Below, piece after piece: positions 1 through 6,488 of a stretch of 10,840 nucleotides of DNA; position 1 is the first letter of the stretch; every line of letters begins with the position of its first letter. The notes under the pieces are model-generated. The model had not been told where the DNA came from. It ran no database searches and worked only from the letters and a program-made list of their open reading frames with translations. The translations under genes were made by a program, and so were the position numbers. Source of the DNA: Marinospirillum sp. (GTDB taxonomy: Bacteria > Pseudomonadota > Gammaproteobacteria > Pseudomonadales > Halomonadaceae); the NCBI RefSeq assembly GCF_014859565.1, contig NZ_JACUUA010000121.1, forward strand, positions 1-10,840, given 5' to 3'.

Positions 1-2514
1 TCAAACATACCCCAGCCCCTTCAAATACCCAGCCAACTGCTTCGCCGCCTGATCCCGTTCCTTTTCAATCTCCGTCAGTGTCACCTGATACTTATCCCAC
101 CAGTTCTCAAAAGCGGCTATCACCTGTTGCCGCTGGGCGCTGATATACCGCTCAACAATGGCGTGCATATCCTGTTGCAGGGTTTTGAGCAGCAGCTCGC
201 TGGCTTGTTTTTTGTCCAGGGCATCCACACGGCTGTTCAATTCCTCTGGCAAGGCGGCCTGCTTGTCTTTCAGCTTTTTGGCGTTGGCGGTGCGTTCTTT
301 TTTCCAGGCTTTAATCTGCGCTTCCAGCTTGGCCAGGTCTTCGGCGCTCAGGGGTTCTTGGTCGCTATCGCCCTCTTCCTCATCACCATCGCTGGTTTTG
401 GGCAGCTGTTCCTCTGCGGCTTTAATCTGGCTATCCAGCTCGGCCTTGCGGTTTTCCAATTTTTCCAGCTCGCTCAGGCTGCCATCCAGCAGCAACTTCA
501 CCAGCTTGTGCTCCAGGGGGTCGTCCTTGTGATTTTTGTCTTCCATCGCGGTGATAATGCTGGTACGCCAGGCATCCACCACACCACGACTATCACGCGC
601 CATCAGGGTTAAGAAGTCGTATTTTTGCTGATGCCAGAAGCCTGCAATCATGCCGCTGATCTGAAAATCATCCAGCAGCCCGATGGGTTTGAGGCTTTTG
701 CTGAAGCTGTTGAGCAGCTCTTGACGCAGGCTTGCATACTGGCGGTTCTCAGCCAGGGCGGTAATGTTTTGGCTATGTTTTTGCCACCAGGCGTTAAAGG
801 CGGTTCGCAAGGCTTGTTCCTTGTTCAGCAGCCCTGCATTCTGCTCAATGGCGGGTTTGATGTTTGTCTTTTGGCTCAGTGCATCTTTAAACAACTGGTA
901 GCCGGGGTCGTTGGGTTTGGGTTGCAAAAGATCACCAGGATTTAATCCCTGCGCCTGGAACAGGGGGCGTTTGGCTTGAATTTCCGCTTCGGGAATTCCT
1001 CCCACCAGATGGGCGTGAACATCTTGAGGCTCCGGCGGCGGGGCGTTGTCGGCATAGCGGCGGATATTCAGGTTGTAGCCATTCTTGCGCAGGGTGTCGG
1101 TGCTTACGATGCAGGCAAAGCCAGGGATCTCCTGCTCTTCCCCCACGGTAAAGGCTTCATAGACGGTAGCGATTTTTTCGATGTGTTCGGGCATCAAGTA
1201 ATTTTGTGCCCGGCCTTCAAAGAATTCCCGGTCAGCATTGATAAACAGAGTTTTACCCTGGTTGTTTGGGTGCTTGCTGCTGACTTGCTGCGCTCCTTCA
1301 CTGACGCGTTGGCGCAGTATCAGAATGCAGGCCGGTATACCGGTGCCATAGAAGAGGTTGGGCGGCAGGCCGATCACGGCTTCCAGCAGGTCGTCTTCGA
1401 TGATGCCTTTACGAATTTTCTGTTCATCACCACCGCGAAATAACACACCATGCGGCAGTACGGTAGCGACGATGCCACCCTCAGCACAAACCGCCAGCAT
1501 GTGTTGCAGAAACATCAGGTCGGCTTTTTTACTGCCCAGTGGAACCTCGCCATAACGAAAGCGCTCACTACGGAACAGCGGTTGGTAGACGGGTTGGCCG
1601 CTTTGGTCTTCATCCTTGCTGCCAAAGTTAATGGAAAACGGTGGATTGGTGAGGATGCGATCAAAGCGTTGCAGTTCACCATCTATAACATGGCGGGGTT
1701 TTTCCAGGGTGTCGTCATTTTCGAGGCTGGCGGTGGTGATGCCGTGCAGCAGCATATTCATTTTGGCAATCGACCACACGGTGCCGGAGGCCTCCTGACC
1801 GTAACAGTCCAGCCGGTAGCCTTCACCGCCGTGTTCGTCGATCCACTCCTTGGCAGCAATCAGCATACCGCCAGAGCCGCAGCAGGGGTCATAAACACGG
1901 TGATGCTGTTCAGGCTTGAGCAGGCGTACCATCATGCGTACTACTGAACGAGGTGTATAAAATTCACCGCCTTTTTTACCGGCGGAGTCGGCAAAATCAC
2001 CAATCAGGTATTCGTAGGCGGCACCCAGCAGATCCGGGAACTCAAAATCACTATTACGCAAACGGTGCTGATTGAAGTGGTTGATCAATCCGCGCAGCTT
2101 GAGGTCGGGTAACTTGCTCTGACCCACCTTGCGGTTGAAATCGATATGCTCCAATACATCCTGCAGGCTGGTGTTGCCCTGTTCCAAACCACCCAGGGCC
2201 GTGTTGAGGGCATCACCGACATTCTTGTGGGCTTCCCTGACCAGATAGCTCCAGCGGGAGTGCTCAGGAACATAGAAGGATTTTTTGTACCACAACCGAT
2301 GCTCGGCAATTTCTGTCGCCTCGGCCACGGATTTGCCTTTGGCTATATGGTCGGCAATCACCAGCTCGCGGCGCTCTTCAAAGACATCTGAGCAGCGCTT
2401 CAGGAAGAGCATACCGAAGATGTATTCCTTGAATTCAGAGGCATCCATCTTACCGCGCAGAATGTCAGCGGCGTTAAAAAGGTGGCGTTCGAGTTGACTG
2501 AGGGTTAGAGGCAT
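1..2514 (-). CDS. hsdM: Type I restriction-modification system DNA methyltransferase subunit (HsdM), long form
   Basis: The 837-residue protein is complete, with ATG at 2512-2514 and TGA at 1-3. It should transfer a methyl group from S-adenosylmethionine to adenine N6 as the M subunit of an HsdM/HsdS complex, protecting host DNA and modulating an HsdR nuclease. Residues about 5-140 fit the helical HsdM N-terminal domain. The N6-methyltransferase core follows: G-E-F-Y-T-P-R at 183-189, SAM-binding motif I D-P-C-C-G-S-G-G at 209-216, and catalytic motif IV N-P-P-F at 290-293. Classical HsdM proteins are about 500-530 residues, so residues from about 500 on are an extension. It includes an acidic linker (706-720), charged coiled-coil-like stretches (680-760) and a repeated A-F-x-x-W-W-x-K motif. 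An AGGA ribosome binding site at 2521-2524 lies 6 nt from the ATG, and the frame is closed upstream by TAA. hsdS and hsdR must lie left of the window, if present. Confidence 0.93.
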   Translation of the reverse strand: MPLTLSQLERHLFNAADILRGKMDASEFKEYIFGMLFLKRCSDVFEERRELVIADHIAKGKSVAEATEIAEHRLWYKKSFYVPEHSRWSYLVREAHKNVGDALNTALGGLEQGNTSLQDVLEHIDFNRKVGQSKLPDLKLRGLINHFNQHRLRNSDFEFPDLLGAAYEYLIGDFADSAGKKGGEFYTPRSVVRMMVRLLKPEQHHRVYDPCCGSGGMLIAAKEWIDEHGGEGYRLDCYGQEASGTVWSIAKMNMLLHGITTASLENDDTLEKPRHVIDGELQRFDRILTNPPFSINFGSKDEDQSGQPVYQPLFRSERFRYGEVPLGSKKADLMFLQHMLAVCAEGGIVATVLPHGVLFRGGDEQKIRKGIIEDDLLEAVIGLPPNLFYGTGIPACILILRQRVSEGAQQVSSKHPNNQGKTLFINADREFFEGRAQNYLMPEHIEKIATVYEAFTVGEEQEIPGFACIVSTDTLRKNGYNLNIRRYADNAPPPEPQDVHAHLVGGIPEAEIQAKRPLFQAQGLNPGDLLQPKPNDPGYQLFKDALSQKTNIKPAIEQNAGLLNKEQALRTAFNAWWQKHSQNITALAENRQYASLRQELLNSFSKSLKPIGLLDDFQISGMIAGFWHQQKYDFLTLMARDSRGVVDAWRTSIITAMEDKNHKDDPLEHKLVKLLLDGSLSELEKLENRKAELDSQIKAAEEQLPKTSDGDEEEGDSDQEPLSAEDLAKLEAQIKAWKKERTANAKKLKDKQAALPEELNSRVDALDKKQASELLLKTLQQDMHAIVERYISAQRQQVIAAFENWWDKYQVTLTEIEKERDQAAKQLAGYLKGLGYV

Positions 2515-2588
2515 TGCATGTCCTGGTGGATACTGGTTTGTAGCAGGTTATGGGCTCGCCCGGGAATTGAAAGTACGATTTTAACCAT
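2505..2588 (-). CDS. Candidate 27-residue leader ORF overlapping the hsdM start
   Basis: This small frame begins with ATG at 2586-2588 and ends with TAA at 2505-2507. The predicted peptide begins [10 protein letters not shown] and ends MQCL. It has an AGGAG ribosome binding site 7 nt before the ATG, at least as good as the AGGA before hsdM. Its last codons run over the hsdM ATG in another frame, so the two overlap by 10 nt. That geometry is typical of translational coupling: ribosomes ending the short frame could restart at hsdM. I recognise no homologous peptide, and it may be only a regulatory reading frame or chance. No function is assigned. Confidence 0.35.
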   Translation of the reverse strand: MVKIVLSIPGRAHNLLQTSIHQDMQCL

Positions 2589-2590
2589 GA

Positions 2591-2620
2591 CTGCACTCCT
2601 CTTTCATTACAAGAGTGCAG
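2591..2620 (-). repeat. Inverted repeat upstream of hsdM (possible RNA hairpin or operator)
   Basis: Perfect 8-bp arms CTGCACTC (2591-2598) and GAGTGCAG (2613-2620) flank a 14-nt loop. In a minus-strand transcript the second arm overlaps the AGGAG ribosome binding site of the short leader frame, so folding would hide it. There is no U-run after the stem, which argues against an intrinsic terminator. The palindrome could instead bind a repressor. A TGTAAT hexamer (2606-2611) inside the loop resembles a -10 box but has no good -35 partner. If transcription started there, the full hairpin would not be made. Confidence 0.45.
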
Positions 2621-2655
2621 GGAGACTTGGCTTAGAGAAAAGCATCGAAAAGCAA

Positions 2656-2732
2656 TGGCGCGCTCGGCGGGATTCGAACCCACGACCCCTGCCTTCGGAG
2701 GGCAGTACTCTATCCAGCTGAGCTACGAGCGC
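2656..2732 (-). tRNA. tRNA-Arg (anticodon CCG)
   Basis: A complete 77-nt cloverleaf reads on the minus strand. The acceptor stem GCGCTCG pairs with CGAGCGC. The D arm holds AGCTGGATA. The anticodon stem CTGCC/GGCAG encloses the 7-nt loop CTCCGAA, giving anticodon CCG, which reads the arginine codon CGG. The T arm is GTGGG-TTCGAAT-CCCGC. The discriminator is G and the CCA end is encoded (complement of 2656-2658). It closely resembles E. coli tRNA-Arg(CCG) as I recall it. The gene lies 35 nt after the TlpA-like gene on the same strand and appears to have its own promoter. Its 3' end faces the hsdM region. Confidence 0.97.
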
Positions 2733-2749
2733 ATTTTTGAGAGGCAGGA

Positions 2750-2778
2750 ATTGTAGGTGCCTTACCTTTAATTGTCCA
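2750..2778 (-). promoter_or_regulatory. Sigma70-type promoter for tRNA-Arg
   Basis: On the minus strand, TGGACA (2773-2778, 5 of 6 matches to TTGACA) is followed after exactly 17 bp by TACAAT (2750-2755, 5 of 6 matches to TATAAT). Transcription should begin near 2743, about 11 nt before the mature tRNA 5' end at 2732. The -35 region lies in the last codons of the TlpA-like gene and the spacer covers its stop codon. The discriminator region is fairly GC-rich, as is common for stable RNA promoters. Confidence 0.7.
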
Positions 2779-3583
2779 GAGCGGATGCCTGGCGACGGAT
2801 AAACTGTTCGATCTGGGCACGGCTGATTTCACCGAAGTGGCGATCCACCATCCGGCTATCTGCAGAATAAAACAGGGTGGCAGGCAGGCCGGGGGCGGCA
2901 AAGTGGTTCATGGCATTTTGTTCCGGGTCGATCAATGGCAGGCTGAACTCCAGCTGTTGATCGGTGAGGTAACGCTCCACTGCCAGCAGGCTTTCGCCCT
3001 GGTTGATCAGCAGGATCTGTACCCTTGGGTCGCCTTCAAAATCCATCAGCATGGGCATTTCACGGCGGCAGGGTGGGCACCAGGTCGCCCAGAGGTTAAT
3101 CACCAGCGGGCGACCATCGGCCAGTTCATTCAGGCGTAGCTCCTGCCCATCCAGATTAAAAACCCGTAATTCTGGCAGGCTGTCACCCTTACCTTGCGGA
3201 GCAGGCAGTAAAGCCAGTACCAGCAGGCTAAGAATGGCTGTTGTGGCAAAGATACTTGCACCCACACGTCTTAATGCGGCATGCCGCTGCAAGTACACCA
3301 GTGTAAAAATCAGTCCACCCAGCAATGCGCCCCACCAGCTGTAACCGGGTTGCCAGAAGTAGAGCAGTGTCCAGGGTTCACTCAGGTAGGCAGCTGGTGC
3401 ACCAAAGGCATAAATCATGCGGGCACTTAGAGCAGCAACCAGGGCAGTGATCCAACCCCAGCGAGCCAGACCGGGGTAGCGTTTATCCAGTAATTCAGTG
3501 CTGAGCAGCAGCAGGATAAGTGCAACCAGCCCCGGCAGGCGGCTGAAGGGCAGCAATAACGGGCCGAGGGTGAGTGCTTCCAT
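2768..3583 (-). CDS. TlpA-family thiol:disulfide oxidoreductase with N-terminal Lgt-like membrane domain
   Basis: The 271-residue protein has a membrane domain at about 1-127 with roughly four hydrophobic segments (9-28, 43-62, 82-98, 109-126). A TlpA/ResA-type thioredoxin domain follows (about 135-265). Its redox site is W-C-P-P-C, with cysteines 169 and 172, and the cis-proline is P234 in G-L-P-A-T. The active site should face the periplasm, giving or taking electrons from partner dithiols. Residues about 50-92 resemble part of prolipoprotein diacylglyceryl transferase (S-A-R-M-I-Y, then G-Y-S-W-W-G-A-L-L-G-G). The essential Lgt histidine position appears to be W84, so Lgt activity is not expected. 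The gene lies 17 nt after dsbG with a GGA site 10 nt before the ATG, so the two are probably one operon. It may recycle DsbG, which is inference. Confidence 0.85.
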   Translation of the reverse strand: MEALTLGPLLLPFSRLPGLVALILLLLSTELLDKRYPGLARWGWITALVAALSARMIYAFGAPAAYLSEPWTLLYFWQPGYSWWGALLGGLIFTLVYLQRHAALRRVGASIFATTAILSLLVLALLPAPQGKGDSLPELRVFNLDGQELRLNELADGRPLVINLWATWCPPCRREMPMLMDFEGDPRVQILLINQGESLLAVERYLTDQQLEFSLPLIDPEQNAMNHFAAPGLPATLFYSADSRMVDRHFGEISRAQIEQFIRRQASALDN

Positions 3584-3600
3584 GAAAAATCAGTCCTTTC

Positions 3601-4452
3601 TCAACGGAAACGCATCAGCACAGGTTCCGGGTGTTCCTGTGCAGGCAGGCCGGTGATTTCCGGCAGACGCGGCAGGCGCAGCATACCTGTGTGGGTTTGC
3701 ATTTCACCTTCGGCATCCTGCCACACCCAGCCGGGTGTGCCGTTAATACCCATGGATTGCATCAAATCCATGTTGGCCTGTAGTTGTTCTCGCGTTCTGG
3801 CATCCGGCGCTTTATCCAGTTCCGGCAGCGGTTGACCGAAGGTCTCCATGTTCTTCTGCAGCAGCACTGCCTGTTGTTCCGGTGCGGCACTCAGCAGGGC
3901 TGCTGCACGATTACGGCTATCGGGTTTGATGTAAGCAACAGGAATCCAGCGGACTTCCAGCCCTTGCAGGCGATAAGGCTGCAGTGCCAGCCAGGCCAGA
4001 TGGCAGAAGGGGCAGTTGGGATCAAAGAACATGTAGATGGTTTTGCTGTCGCCCTGTTCCTGCTGGCTGGTTTCAGTGATGTAGTGGCTGTTTTGCAGGT
4101 CATCCCAGCCGGGTTTTGGCAGCCAGGTGTTCTGGTGCTCTTGGGTCAAGTCCTTGCCTTGTGCATCCAGCAGTACACCATTCAGCAGAAACTCACCGTC
4201 CAGAGTGGTGTAAACCACCAGATCACGTCCTTCAAAATTAACCACCCAGCCTTTCAGCGAAGCGCCGACAGGAAATTCGCGTACAATATTCAGCCCTTGG
4301 TTTTGCAAGTGCTGTATCGGTTCGGGTAGTTGCATTACCGATGTCTGTTCGACCTGCTGGAGTGAGCTGCCTGGTGTATTGGCCTGCAGGGAAAAACTGC
4401 TCAGCAGTGTAATGCCCAGTGCCGCTGAACACAGAAACCGAAAAGAAAACAT
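3601..4452 (-). CDS. dsbG: Periplasmic thiol:disulfide interchange protein DsbG
   Basis: The 283-residue protein starts with a signal peptide (basic M-F-S-F-R-F, hydrophobic core 8-20, probable cleavage after A24). An N-terminal dimerisation region follows (about 38-110), then a DsbC/DsbG-type thioredoxin fold. The redox motif is F-D-P-N-C-P-F-C-H with cysteines 147 and 150. The cis-proline loop is G-T-P-G-W (T239, P240). The region V-A-Y-I-K-P-D-S-R at 172-180 matches the DsbG pattern L-V-G-V-I-K-P-E-S rather than DsbC, as I recall it. DsbG proteins reduce oxidised cysteines, including sulfenic acids, in exported proteins and are normally kept reduced by DsbD. No dsbD is in the window, but a membrane-anchored TlpA-like protein follows 17 nt downstream. 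An AGGA lies 11 nt before the ATG, slightly far but the best start. Confidence 0.9.
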   Translation of the reverse strand: MFSFRFLCSAALGITLLSSFSLQANTPGSSLQQVEQTSVMQLPEPIQHLQNQGLNIVREFPVGASLKGWVVNFEGRDLVVYTTLDGEFLLNGVLLDAQGKDLTQEHQNTWLPKPGWDDLQNSHYITETSQQEQGDSKTIYMFFDPNCPFCHLAWLALQPYRLQGLEVRWIPVAYIKPDSRNRAAALLSAAPEQQAVLLQKNMETFGQPLPELDKAPDARTREQLQANMDLMQSMGINGTPGWVWQDAEGEMQTHTGMLRLPRLPEITGLPAQEHPEPVLMRFR

Positions 4453-4554
4453 GGGGTGGGATATCCTCTAACTGACTGGAACCGGATCAATCAAAGCCGT
4501 AAGGGTAGCCAGTTTGATCTGGGCTGTCATCCTTTAACCAAACTGGAGCTGGAT

Positions 4555-4797
4555 ATGCTGAAAGATCCCTTGCGCTTCTGGGCTGTTGTTTCCCAGGCTG
4601 TTGGATTCACGCTGATTGTGGTGCTGGAAACCTGGCTGGGGCGTGCTCAGGCGGGTTATTGGCAAATCCGTGTGCTGCTGGTGATGCTGGCTATAGCACT
4701 GGTGATTGCTGTTTTGCGCCGTTATCAACAGCGCCGTGCCATGCAGCTGGCAGCCAAACGCCGCCAGTTGTTGCAGGATGAAGAGGCCGATGATTAA
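4555..4797 (+). CDS. Small two-helix inner membrane protein, function unknown
   Basis: I do not recognise this gene. The 80-residue product starting MLKDPLRFWAVV has two hydrophobic segments, about 9-28 and 37-55, separated by a short W/G/R loop. A strongly basic tail follows (R-R-Y-Q-Q-R-R to K-R-R), ending in acidic E-E-A-D-D. The basic residues after helix 2 suggest a cytoplasmic C-terminus, so the N-terminus would also be inside. The ATG at 4555 is preferred because GGAG at 4545-4548 lies 6 nt before it and codes straight into the hydrophobic region. The same frame extends up to an ATG at 4456, but that adds 33 polar residues with no good ribosome binding site. The gene is divergent from dsbG and ends 6 nt before the stop of the convergent SCP2-type gene. 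Confidence 0.72.
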   Translation: MLKDPLRFWAVVSQAVGFTLIVVLETWLGRAQAGYWQIRVLLVMLAIALVIAVLRRYQQRRAMQLAAKRRQLLQDEEADD

Positions 4798-4803
4798 CGG
4801 AGG

Positions 4804-5166
4804 TTAAACCTTCAGGTGTTTCATCAGGCTTTGCAGGTGAAAGAGTTGTTTGTAATCTCCTTCTACCTTGACCTGGCCTTCCTGTATCGCCCGCATGAAG
4901 GCATTTTTATCCTTGCTGGTCAGGGTGCTCCAGGCATCTGCCGGGCTGTTGAATACCAGTTTCAGATCGGCTGTAGCTGAGTCGGTAGCCTGAATGCTGA
5001 TACCGGTCGCTTGCAGAGAAAAAGTGCGAGCCAGCTTCTGGTCACTGGTTTTGATCACAAAACACAGGGACTGCTTTTGCAGCTCCTCAAGAAACGCCTG
5101 ATCCTTGCGCCAGGCACGCTTCAACAATAATCCGAGCATCCAGAGTAAAAATTTCAGTTTCAGCAT
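4804..5166 (-). CDS. SCP2 sterol-binding-domain-like lipid carrier protein
   Basis: The 120-residue protein opens with a hydrophobic and basic N-terminus (M-L-K-L-K-F-L-L-W-M-L-G-L-L-L-K-R), probably a membrane anchor or amphipathic helix. A short SCP2-type fold follows. The recognisable part is about 65-118: beta strand T-A-D-L-K-L-V-F, then helix P-A-D-A-W-S-T-L, then I-Q-E-G-Q-V-K-V-E-G-D and a closing helix. SCP2 domains bind lipids in a hydrophobic tunnel. Bacterial members include the ubiquinone accessory factors UbiJ and UbiT. This protein is shorter than those, so it is not called as either. Its neighbours, a rubredoxin reductase upstream on the same strand and ubiC-ubiA beyond, make a role in quinone or other lipid handling plausible but unproven. 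No strong Shine-Dalgarno is seen; GGA lies about 10 nt before the ATG. Confidence 0.7.
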   Translation of the reverse strand: MLKLKFLLWMLGLLLKRAWRKDQAFLEELQKQSLCFVIKTSDQKLARTFSLQATGISIQATDSATADLKLVFNSPADAWSTLTSKDKNAFMRAIQEGQVKVEGDYKQLFHLQSLMKHLKV

Positions 5167-5203
5167 GGTGGTTCAATCCAGTTGGCAAAAGAAGCGCCCA
5201 GAA

Positions 5204-5219
5204 TAAAACACTTGTTTTA
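5204..5219. repeat. AT-rich palindrome between the SCP2-type and rubredoxin reductase genes
   Basis: TAAAACA (5204-5210) and TGTTTTA (5213-5219) form a perfect 7-bp inverted repeat around a CT dinucleotide. The stem is nearly all A/T, so it would make a weak terminator for the rubredoxin reductase gene. It could instead be an operator in front of the SCP2-type gene. No match to a known factor site is claimed. Confidence 0.3.
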
Positions 5220-5244
5220 ATAAGTCAGCTCAACTTTTAATCCA

Positions 5245-6426
5245 TCAGCTTAACAGGGGTGGCATTTCACGGGTTAAGCGGGCTTTTTGTCTGACTGCTT
5301 TACCTGCCAGTGCAAACCCCAGTAGTTGATCTGTTTCACCTTCCGCCCGCTGACCATAAAATTCTGCCAGCACACTGTCTTCTTCTATTTCATAACACCA
5401 TTCGCCCCTGCATCCTTGGGGTGGTGGTGCTGCAACCACCGGGCAACGGGTAGTTTTAATCAGCACTGGCAAGGCATCCAGTTGCAGATGGGCGTTGTTA
5501 TCCCCGTGCAGTACCGCAGCCAGAACCCGTGCCGAAGCCATCAAGGGTTGTACATACATCAGGTTTTGTCCGTTTATTTCGGCACAGTCGCCCAGTGCAT
5601 ACACATTACTTGCACTGGTTTGCAGCTGACGATTCACACAGATCCCCCGCCCGGTGGTAATACCTGCATCGGCGGCCAGTTTAATGCGTGGGCGTAATCC
5701 GGTCGCCGCTAGGATCAAGGATGCCTGCAGGGTTTGCTGTTGATCCGTGTACAGCTGCCAGTGACCGGCTGAGCCGGTGATTCTGGTAATGCTGGTGTTT
5801 TTGTGCAGGATCAATCCTTGTTGCTGCAAAGCAGTTTCTAATAATTTGGCAGCAGGGGGTGGGATCAAACCCTGTAATAGGTGTTCACCACGGGCAATCA
5901 GGGTGACGGGATAACCGGCATTTAACAAATCTTGTGCCATCTCCACGCCCACTAGTCCACCACCGAGCAGGGTGATGGGTTGCTGCTGCAGTTGCTGACG
6001 GAAGCGACGGTAATCATCCAAATCATTAATGGTCAGCAGTGCACCGTCGGGTGCTGGAAGGCTTAAAGGAGGAAGCAGGGCTTCAGCGCCGGTAGCCAAA
6101 ACCAGTTGTGCATAACTTAAAGTTTGGCTGCCCAGCTGTAACTCATGGCGGTTGGTATCCAATCCAGTGACTTGAGTAAGAGTGTGGATTTGCAGCTGTA
6201 ATTTTTCCGCCTGCTGCTCAGCACTGGCGCTCACCAGTTGCTCAGGGGACAGTTTTTTTGCCAGCGCGGTGGATAGCAGCGGTTTGGAATACACCTCGCC
6301 ACCGTCCTGAGTCAGCAGATGAATGGGGCGCATATCACCCAGTTTGCGTAGCTCTGTGACCAGCTGGTATCCGGCCATACCGGAGCCGACAATAATCAGT
6401 GGAGCATCTTGTTGTACGGAAGGCAT
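5245..6426 (-). CDS. rubB: Rubredoxin-NAD(+) reductase (FAD-dependent)
   Basis: The 393-residue protein is a two-dinucleotide-binding flavoprotein that passes electrons from NADH through FAD to rubredoxin, for example toward alkane hydroxylase or oxidative-stress enzymes in the cytoplasm. The FAD site is G-S-G-M-A-G at 14-19. The NADH site is G-G-G-L-V-G at 155-160. The second FAD motif Y-A-L-G-D-C-A-E lies around D280. S-K-P-L-L-S-T near 47-53 and I-N-D-L-D-D-Y-R-R-F near 133-142 match Pseudomonas RubB-type proteins as I remember them, as does the length. AAGGA lies 7 nt before the ATG. Usually a rubredoxin gene is adjacent, but none is found here. The gene is divergent from ubiC across 62 bp, with a TATAAT on this strand at 6457-6462. 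NAD(P)/FAD reductases of related ferredoxin systems are the main alternative. Confidence 0.85.
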   Translation of the reverse strand: MPSVQQDAPLIIVGSGMAGYQLVTELRKLGDMRPIHLLTQDGGEVYSKPLLSTALAKKLSPEQLVSASAEQQAEKLQLQIHTLTQVTGLDTNRHELQLGSQTLSYAQLVLATGAEALLPPLSLPAPDGALLTINDLDDYRRFRQQLQQQPITLLGGGLVGVEMAQDLLNAGYPVTLIARGEHLLQGLIPPPAAKLLETALQQQGLILHKNTSITRITGSAGHWQLYTDQQQTLQASLILAATGLRPRIKLAADAGITTGRGICVNRQLQTSASNVYALGDCAEINGQNLMYVQPLMASARVLAAVLHGDNNAHLQLDALPVLIKTTRCPVVAAPPPQGCRGEWCYEIEEDSVLAEFYGQRAEGETDQLLGFALAGKAVRQKARLTREMPPLLS

Positions 6427-6436
6427 GTGGCAGTCC

Positions 6437-6464
6437 TTGTGTTAGAATCCCGAGCCATTATAAA
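6437..6464 (+). promoter_or_regulatory. Candidate ubiC promoter overlapping a divergent rubB -10 box
   Basis: In the 62-bp divergent gap, the plus strand carries TTGTGT (6437-6442) and TATAAA (6459-6464) with a 16-bp spacer. The minus strand carries a perfect TATAAT at 6457-6462, though without a convincing -35. The two -10 boxes overlap almost fully, so RNA polymerase could occupy only one direction at a time if both are used. The assignment rests on hexamer matching only. Confidence 0.4.
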
Positions 6465-6488
6465 CCGCTGAAAGCCGATTGGGTTTTT

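Noticed and set aside
127..1947. Several plus-strand open frames of 60-165 codons across the hsdM gene
   Set aside because: They are opposite-strand shadows of hsdM. The hsdM frame has full family motifs, while these show no domain and lack consistent ribosome binding sites.
2474..2683. 69-codon minus-strand frame starting inside the tRNA
   Set aside because: It starts within the tRNA-Arg gene, runs through the intergenic region and has no proper ribosome binding site; chance frame.
2656..2732. Second copy of the tRNA 3' end as an attachment repeat within the window
   Set aside because: Scanning by eye I saw no second copy of the T-arm or acceptor sequence; any repeat would be outside.
4490..4518. 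ATCAAA...TTTGAT inverted repeat between dsbG and the small membrane gene
   Set aside because: Only 6-bp A/T-rich arms with a 17-nt loop; expected often by chance and no factor site recognised.
4456..4554. Longer N-terminus of the small membrane protein from the ATG at 4456
   Set aside because: It would sit 3 nt from the dsbG start and cover the only promoter space. It lacks a ribosome binding site, whereas GGAG precedes the ATG at 4555.
4798..4803. Bidirectional terminator between the convergent genes at 4797 and 4804
   Set aside because: The gap is only 6 nt and no GC-rich hairpin with a T-run is visible around it.
6399..6488. Thirty extra codons at the N-terminus of ubiC
   Set aside because: They overlap the beginning of rubB, cover the putative promoters and give a protein longer than the family.
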